In this document: positions 5,649 through 10,400 of the stretch, piece after piece
How the letters are laid out: every line of letters starts with the position of its first letter
Position numbering within the stretch: the first letter of the stretch is position 1
NCBI GenBank assembly: GCA_030602665.1
Contig: JAUVZE010000025.1
Location: 1-10,400, forward strand
Reading direction: 5' to 3'
Source of the DNA: Dehalococcoidia bacterium
GTDB lineage: Bacteria > Chloroflexota > Dehalococcoidia > Dehalococcoidales > JAUVZE01
DNA: 10,400 bases
Notes under the pieces: generated by a model
The model's database searches: none
Seen by the model: the letters and a program-made list of their open reading frames with translations, nothing else
Told to the model about the DNA's origin: nothing
Position numbers and translations under genes: made by a program

Positions 5649-7610
5649 TCACTCTCTCTGAAGCTCAGGGAGAATGCTTTCATAGTAATACAACGATTCG
5701 GGGTTAATCAATGCATCCCTGTTTGAGACAGGCCTGCTGTGTATGATATTCGTGACTGCAACTTCAACTTTTTTCATGTTGAGCGTATAAGGGATATCTG
5801 GTGCTTCAATAATTTTAGTTGGGACATGCCGGGGTGAAGCATTCTCACGGAGGGTCTTTCTAATCTTATTCTTTAATTCGTCGGTTAAACTGTACCCCTC
5901 AGCGAGTTTAACGAAGAGTATGACGCGTTGGTCGCCTTTCCACTCCTGTCCTATGGCGAGGCTATCAGCAATCTCCTCTAGTTTCTCTACCTGATTATAT
6001 ATTTCAGCTGTGCCTATGCGAACTCCTGACGGCTTCAAAACGGCATCGGAGCGCCCGTAAAAAGTAATTCCCTTAGTATCGCTATGAATCATAATGTAAT
6101 CTCCATGACACCATACGTTGGGATAAACAGTAAAGTAGGCTTCTTCATACTTTTTATTATTCGGGTCATTCCAGAAGTAAAGTGGCATGGAAGGAGAGGG
6201 AGCTTCACAGACAAGCTCTCCCATTTGATCAACTACTGAATTACCTTTTTCATCATAACACTTGACCTTCATTCCTAAAGCTGGCCTCTGTAGTTCGCCG
6301 GCATATACAGGAAGGGTGATGCTCCCAATGGCAAAACCGCCATTGATATCCGTACCGCCCGAAATGGAGTTAAAATGCAGTTCCTCTTTAATCACCTGAT
6401 ATACGTATTCAAATCCCTCAGCCGAAAGAGGTGAACCAGTCTGGGATATTTCCCGCAATGATGACAGGTCATAGAGTTCCTTAGGTCTGACTGCATGGTT
6501 TCTGAGAAAATTGATGTAACTTGCGCTACAACCGAAAATAGTTATCTTTTCCTCCTGGGCTAGTTTCCACATAGCACCTATATCAGGATAAGCGGGGTTA
6601 CCGTCGTATAACACTATGGTAGCTCCTACAGCCAGAGAGCTAAGGAGCCAATTCCACATCATCCAACTACATGTTGTTATATAAAAGATAGTATCTTCTC
6701 GCGTTAAATCGGTGTGAAGAATTAGCTCCTTTAAGTGATTGATGAGGACTCCACCGGCTCCTTGAACCATACACTTTGGCTTGCCAGTTGTTCCTGAGGA
6801 AAACATAATAAACCCGTGATGATCAAAAGGCAATTGTTGGAATTTAATCTCGAGCTGGCCCTCCGTAGCAAGGAAGTCATGCCACAATACAGACTTAGGA
6901 ATATGACTGATGTTGGGTTTCTCCTCGCTGTAAGCAAGTACAATGACTTTTTCTAAAGAGGGTATTCCTCTTGTAATCTCTTCCACATTGGGTAGCGAAC
7001 TAAAGGTCTTCCCCTTATAAAAGTAGCCGTCAACGGTGAGCAGGACCTTGGGTTCAATTTGGCCAAAGCGGTCTAATACTGCTTGCGGGCCGAGATCTGT
7101 AGCACATGAGGACCACACGGCACCAATGGAGGTAGTAGCCAGCATAGCAATTGCCGTTTCCATTAAATTGGGCATGTAAGCAGCTACTCTGTCTCCAGGC
7201 TTAACCCCTATCTGGCGCATGGATTTGGCAAGATGAGCCACATAACCGTAAAGCTCTGCATAGGTCATTCTGGCAGATTTGTGAGTTTCTCCCTTAAATA
7301 TAAAGGCAGTGTGGTCATCTCTGTATCTCAAGAGATTCTCAGCAAAATTCAGTCTGGCACCACTAAACCATTTTGCCCCAGGAAACCTGCCTAAGTCATC
7401 AATCACCTCATCATATCTACGAGAAGCTATGATTGGTGCATATTCCCACATGGCAGCCCAAAAGTCAGGTATTTTCTCGATTGACCAGTCATATAGCTCA
7501 TCATATGAATCTATGTCAAGGCAGTATCTTTCGTTGACGAAACTAATGAACTTAGTTATGTTAGCTCGCTTTATGTTTTCCCCAGAGGGTTCCCAGAGTA
7601 ACTTTTTCAT
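5649..7610 (-). CDS. aacS: Acetoacetyl-CoA synthetase (acetoacetate-CoA ligase)
   Basis: 653-residue cytoplasmic ANL-superfamily enzyme that activates acetoacetate with ATP and CoA, giving acetoacetyl-CoA, AMP and pyrophosphate. Length matches the family (about 640-670). The N-terminus (WEPSGENIKRANITKF) and SGARLNFAENLLR near residue 83 are typical of AacS. ATP-binding loop FSSGTTGKPK at 270-279, SGGTDI at 417-422, GDY at 503-505 and YGRSD at 518-522. The C-terminal catalytic-lysine motif reads YTLNMKKVE, with Lys613 in the expected place although the usual SGK is NMK. The ATG at 7610 is the only start before an in-frame stop 24 nt upstream; the ribosome-binding site is weak. It lies downstream of the acyl-CoA dehydrogenase in the same direction after a 353-nt gap, so it may or may not be in that operon. 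A related acyl-CoA substrate cannot be excluded. Confidence 0.9.
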   Translation of the reverse strand: MKKLLWEPSGENIKRANITKFISFVNERYCLDIDSYDELYDWSIEKIPDFWAAMWEYAPIIASRRYDEVIDDLGRFPGAKWFSGARLNFAENLLRYRDDHTAFIFKGETHKSARMTYAELYGYVAHLAKSMRQIGVKPGDRVAAYMPNLMETAIAMLATTSIGAVWSSCATDLGPQAVLDRFGQIEPKVLLTVDGYFYKGKTFSSLPNVEEITRGIPSLEKVIVLAYSEEKPNISHIPKSVLWHDFLATEGQLEIKFQQLPFDHHGFIMFSSGTTGKPKCMVQGAGGVLINHLKELILHTDLTREDTIFYITTCSWMMWNWLLSSLAVGATIVLYDGNPAYPDIGAMWKLAQEEKITIFGCSASYINFLRNHAVRPKELYDLSSLREISQTGSPLSAEGFEYVYQVIKEELHFNSISGGTDINGGFAIGSITLPVYAGELQRPALGMKVKCYDEKGNSVVDQMGELVCEAPSPSMPLYFWNDPNNKKYEEAYFTVYPNVWCHGDYIMIHSDTKGITFYGRSDAVLKPSGVRIGTAEIYNQVEKLEEIADSLAIGQEWKGDQRVILFVKLAEGYSLTDELKNKIRKTLRENASPRHVPTKIIEAPDIPYTLNMKKVEVAVTNIIHSRPVSNRDALINPESLYYYESILPELQRE

Positions 7611-7963
7611 GGCTGCACCACTACAGCTTTTTATTCGTGACTACCTAATGGCCCGCCGGAATGTCCCTATTGCTTCCATTACGTCTCCTATTCGGTTCAT
7701 GGCAAGTATATACTCGCACTGTCACATATCTATTTCCTACCGCTCGCTCATTTCCAACGCTCCAGGGAAAGAGTTGCGCCTCACCATTTGTAGTTGATAG
7801 TTTACCTCATCTTCACTCCGGAAGAAAGATTGCAGACCCCGTGCCCCCTCAAGATATGATGCTATTATCTGCCGATGTTAGCTAGTATGTCGTATCCGAA
7901 CAATCCCCTGTTTCTTAGTGAAGGGTATAGGTCAGTTATTGCAGTGTCAGCTTAGATGAATAC
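7611..7963. other. 353-nt gap without a recognisable gene
   Basis: Lies between the acyl-CoA dehydrogenase stop and the aacS start. I find no tRNA, no hairpin with a T tract and no promoter better than chance on the minus strand. A 19-codon frame starting MNRIGDVMEAIG (about 7701-7642, minus) is present but has no ribosome-binding site. The gap is long enough to hold a separate aacS promoter or a decayed gene. Confidence 0.5.
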
Positions 7964-9148
7964 TTAAAAATACGACCTTGGCATTCCGAGGACGTGCTCG
8001 CCAATATAATTCAGGGTCATCTCTTGCGTAATTGGAGCAAGTCTAATAAGATTGACCTCTCTCCACCATCTTTCTACATCATATTCCTTGGCATATCCAT
8101 AGCCCCCAAAAATCTGCATCGCCCAGTAAACGGCTTTAATAGCATTCTCCACCGCTACCGCTTTTGCCATGTTGGCTACTGCCCCAACATCGGCCAAGGC
8201 AGCTTGGGTATCATATAGGCTGGCGGCTTTGAAGTTCATGAGCTTTGCCGCTTCGAGGGTTGCGTAAGCTTCAGCTAAGGGAAACTGTAATGCTTGGTAG
8301 CTCCCAATTGGCACATCACCAAAAACTTTCCTATGCTTTGAATACTCAACAGCCTTACTTATGGCCAGCCGGGCAATGCCAATAGCGGCAGCAGTGAAGC
8401 TCATTCTTTCGGTGTTTAGTGTGTCAAGTATCGAATACCATCCTCTATCCTGTGGTGGCATCAAGGCATCTTCTGGTAGTTCCAACTCATTGATGCCAAT
8501 TTCGCATGAATGTGAATAATTGACACCATGCTTGGGTATAGGGGTTACCTCAACGGCTGGGTGGGGCAAATCGGCCAGAAAAAGGCTCAGCCCCAGCGTC
8601 TTTTTTTGAGCCTTTTCTTTTGGCGTTGTTCTGGCCACAATCACCATTCCTTTGGCTCTATCAGCCCCACTGATAAAGGTCTTATTACCGCTTATTATCC
8701 ACTTGTCTCCCTCTCTCCTAGCTGTTGTTTTGGTGTTGAGCGTATTTGACCCCGCATCTGGCTCAGTAAGACCTATGCAAAACTCCAGCTCTCCCTTTGC
8801 CATCCCTGGCAGATATTTCTTCTTCTGTTTCTCGGTCCCGTGTCTTATTATGCTTATGCTACCCATGACTTCGGTCAGGAGAAGATACCATTGACCACCC
8901 AACCCGCACCCATTTGCGACTAACTCCTCCATCGCTATGAGTAATTCTGTTATCCCCCTTCCTGCCCCACCATACTCTTCAGGAATTACTATACCAGTAA
9001 ACCCGGCATCGCTGATAACTTTCCAGAATTCGCTGGCAAATTCTCCTTTCTCCTCTTTTCCCCTCCAATATTCCGGGCCAAACTCTTTAGCAATCTCTCT
9101 CGCAGAGTTAGCAATCATCTTTTGCTCCTCAGTTAGGTTAAAATCCAT
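7964..9148 (-). CDS. Acyl-CoA dehydrogenase
   Basis: FAD flavoprotein of the acyl-CoA dehydrogenase family, 394 residues from the ATG at 9148, normal length. This start has GGAGG 7 nt upstream; a TTG at 9163 would add five residues but lacks that support. N-terminal helical domain with MDFNLTEEQK and PEEYGGAG (~56-63); middle beta domain with CIGLTEPDAGSN (124-135) and WIISGNKTFISGA (150-162), which contact FAD and substrate; C-terminal helices with SKHRKVFG (270-277) and MQIFGGYGY (344-352). The usual YEGT glutamate is absent: that region reads LAPITQEM (370-377). Glu247, in the helix-G segment TERMSF, sits where isovaleryl- and long-chain dehydrogenases carry their catalytic base. It oxidises an acyl-CoA to the enoyl-CoA; chain type cannot be told. 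It follows the thiolase and DUF35 genes, 83 nt after the latter. Confidence 0.93.
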   Translation of the reverse strand: MDFNLTEEQKMIANSAREIAKEFGPEYWRGKEEKGEFASEFWKVISDAGFTGIVIPEEYGGAGRGITELLIAMEELVANGCGLGGQWYLLLTEVMGSISIIRHGTEKQKKKYLPGMAKGELEFCIGLTEPDAGSNTLNTKTTARREGDKWIISGNKTFISGADRAKGMVIVARTTPKEKAQKKTLGLSLFLADLPHPAVEVTPIPKHGVNYSHSCEIGINELELPEDALMPPQDRGWYSILDTLNTERMSFTAAAIGIARLAISKAVEYSKHRKVFGDVPIGSYQALQFPLAEAYATLEAAKLMNFKAASLYDTQAALADVGAVANMAKAVAVENAIKAVYWAMQIFGGYGYAKEYDVERWWREVNLIRLAPITQEMTLNYIGEHVLGMPRSYF

Positions 9149-9231
9149 TCTTATCCCTCCCAAGAATAAACTCTTACAAGGTGGCCCTGCTCATTCCAAT
9201 ATTTCAGCTAAGGACCCCCAGAGCACCATCA

Positions 9232-9735
9232 TTACTCCTCATAAGGAATCCAGTAGATGTCAAGGATGGTGTTGGTGGGATTTTCCGTGCGGAAACAGGC
9301 TTTAACTTCCATCCCTATTTCAGGTGTGCCATATGCTAAATAACCCTTGAATATGGTACATACTCCAGGTAGCTCAACATCAATCTGGTAATAGGGAGTA
9401 GTAAGCTCTATGCCCGCGCCTGCATATTCCACTCGGGCATAGGCGTGGACTGTGCCAATAACAGGCTGCGGCATCTCCTTCCACTCCATAGGTTGATTGC
9501 AGTCAGGGCAATCAGCCCGTGGTGGCAGCCATAGGCTATTCGCCTCGCATTCGGGGTTTATGCACCTGGTGGCTAGCAGTCTACCTTCCCTTAAAGCCAT
9601 GAAGAAGGGAGAAAGTTTTCCGTAGGTATGTCTATGTGTCAGACTTCTTGGCCACTCTATCACCACGGCTGGTTCGGTTTGCAGCACCTTTGCCGGCTGG
9701 CCAATAAACTGGGTCGTCTTATCTTTTGATATCAT
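9232..9735 (-). CDS. DUF35 zinc-ribbon/OB-fold protein, thiolase partner
   Basis: 167-residue protein of the DUF35 family, which binds acyl-CoA and docks onto thiolase-like enzymes. The N-terminal part has FFMALREGRLLATRC, then a rubredoxin-like zinc ribbon with Cys58, Cys63, Cys76 and Cys79 (CINPEC and CPDC). The C-terminal part (about 90-162) is a beta-rich OB fold: GTVHAYARVEY, YYQIDVELPG, IGMEVKACF. In known systems (archaeal acetoacetyl-CoA thiolase/HMG-CoA synthase complexes and the actinobacterial steroid aldolase Ltp2 with its DUF35 partner) such proteins are needed for partner stability or substrate channelling. The gene lies 11 nt after the thiolase stop codon, and its AAAGGAG ribosome-binding site (9748-9742) overlaps that stop, so translation is probably coupled and the two proteins likely form a complex. 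Confidence 0.9.
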   Translation of the reverse strand: MISKDKTTQFIGQPAKVLQTEPAVVIEWPRSLTHRHTYGKLSPFFMALREGRLLATRCINPECEANSLWLPPRADCPDCNQPMEWKEMPQPVIGTVHAYARVEYAGAGIELTTPYYQIDVELPGVCTIFKGYLAYGTPEIGMEVKACFRTENPTNTILDIYWIPYEE

Positions 9736-9741
9736 AGTTTT

Positions 9742-9748
9742 CTCCTTT
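9742..9748 (-). promoter_or_regulatory. Ribosome-binding site overlapping the thiolase stop codon
   Basis: AAAGGAG, 6 nt before the DUF35 ATG; its first two A's are also the last two bases of the thiolase TAA. This arrangement favours translational coupling and equal amounts of the two partners. Confidence 0.7.
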
Positions 9749-10400
9749 AAAAATGCCTCCTGAGAATGCCTACGGTCACATGTGACCCTACGCCAGCATG
9801 TGATACCCAGGCCGCCTGTTTGGCATTAAGTACTTGAAGGCTCCTCCAATCTTCGGGTTTTTTCTTGCCAAAGGACTCCCAGATTTTGGGGGCGCCGTGG
9901 AACTTATCATACTTTCCTTGTAACTGCCACAGGCACTCTACTCCTTGGAAGATGCCAGTGGCCCCGACAGCGTGCATTGTACCGATTAACCCACCGGAAA
10001 GGTTAGCCGGACATTTGCCGCCATAATAGGCATCTCCAGATTCGATATAATCAATTTCCTGACCATAGGGACGGAGACCGATATCACCGTATGTCTGGAT
10101 GTCGCTGATAGTAAAAGCGTCATGCGTCTCTATTAGGTCAAACGCTTCAAGAGGGTCAGTAATGCCCGCCATGCGGTAGACAAAGTAGGCGGCGAACCGT
10201 GATGCGGCGAAGCTCTCAAATCCCGGCCAGCGTTGCCCTTCAATCTTGAGCAGGTCTTGATACATATCAGGAGTCTCATGTGGCAGTAGTGGGATCTCCA
10301 TGTGTCTGCGGTCGGCCACCCTCAAGGTATGGCTACCCCCAGCTATAAAAAGCTCACAAGGTTTGTCGGTCAGCTTATAGGCAGTTTTTTCATCGCAGAG
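9747..10400 (-). CDS. Thiolase-family protein (SCP-x/lipid-transfer-type), 5' end outside window
   Basis: The last 217 codons of a thiolase-superfamily gene; the frame is open to the right edge, so no start is visible. Numbering from the first visible residue: the substrate-loop motif HDAFT with His93, then NLSGGLIGTMHAVGATG (133-149), which corresponds to the thiolase NxxGGxxxxGHPxGATG motif with His143 kept but the GHP changed to MHA. The C-terminal motif that carries the second catalytic Cys in classical thiolases (CxGxG) reads SHAGVGS with His201, as is common in the SCP-x/acetyl-CoA acetyltransferase-like branch. The active-site nucleophilic Cys would lie in the missing half. It may be a 3-ketoacyl-CoA thiolase or a thiolase-like aldolase; the pairing with DUF35 fits both. 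Confidence 0.9.
   Translation of the reverse strand, partial: LCDEKTAYKLTDKPCELFIAGGSHTLRVADRRHMEIPLLPHETPDMYQDLLKIEGQRWPGFESFAASRFAAYFVYRMAGITDPLEAFDLIETHDAFTISDIQTYGDIGLRPYGQEIDYIESGDAYYGGKCPANLSGGLIGTMHAVGATGIFQGVECLWQLQGKYDKFHGAPKIWESFGKKKPEDWRSLQVLNAKQAAWVSHAGVGSHVTVGILRRHF

Noticed and set aside
5490..5726. 78-codon plus-strand frame starting within the palindrome
   Set aside because: Overlaps the end of aacS on the opposite strand and shows no motif; more likely chance.
7642..7701. 19-codon minus-strand frame MNRIGDVMEAIG... before aacS
   Set aside because: Too short and without a ribosome-binding site; it could be the tail of a decayed gene but nothing supports that.
7309..7885. Overlapping plus-strand frames of 162 and 74 codons
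   Set aside because: The longer is largely antisense to the conserved start of aacS; neither has a family motif or good ribosome-binding site, and their compositions look like noise.
8937..9305. 122-codon plus-strand frame
   Set aside because: Antisense of the acyl-CoA dehydrogenase N-terminus and the following gap; no supporting signal.

Overview
The window looks like chromosomal DNA of a bacterium with moderate GC content, most likely a member of the Chloroflexota (class Dehalococcoidia or a relative). This placement is inference from gene content and style: a GuaB3-type IMP dehydrogenase relative, a methionyl-tRNA synthetase with four CxxC pairs and a KLSSS loop, a thiolase/DUF35/acyl-CoA dehydrogenase cassette, and a serine-recombinase remnant at a tRNA gene. 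No rRNA or other decisive marker is present.

Left part (1-2618, minus strand): a translation-related operon, rsmI (16S rRNA methyltransferase) -> a 66-residue zinc-knuckle protein -> metG (runs off the left edge). It reads from a good sigma70-type promoter that leaves rsmI almost without a 5' leader. A 257-bp hairpin-rich repeat with imperfect terminal inverted repeats (2627-2883) sits exactly between this promoter and a divergent promoter for guaB3 (2955-4106, plus strand).

Middle part (4112-5501): guaB3 meets, tail to tail with a 5-bp gap, an unrecognised 258-residue protein with the strand pattern of a TIM barrel. The leader of that gene contains what looks like a decayed tRNA-Thr. A complete tRNA-Lys(UUU) follows on the plus strand with its own promoter. 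Facing it is the C-terminal piece of a large serine recombinase whose last codons are the antisense of the tRNA: a scar of an integrated element.

Right part (5649-10400, all minus strand): acyl-CoA metabolism. In transcription order: a thiolase (N-terminus outside the window), a DUF35 zinc-ribbon/OB partner coupled to it by an overlapping stop codon and ribosome-binding site, an acyl-CoA dehydrogenase, and, after a 353-nt gap, acetoacetyl-CoA synthetase. Together they could oxidise or cleave an acyl-CoA and activate acetoacetate; the true substrate cannot be read from the sequence.

I see no CRISPR array, phage module, toxin-antitoxin pair or obviously new multi-gene system. The most interesting items are the tRNA/recombinase scar, the tRNA-like leader, the repeat placed between two promoters, and the unrecognised barrel protein.
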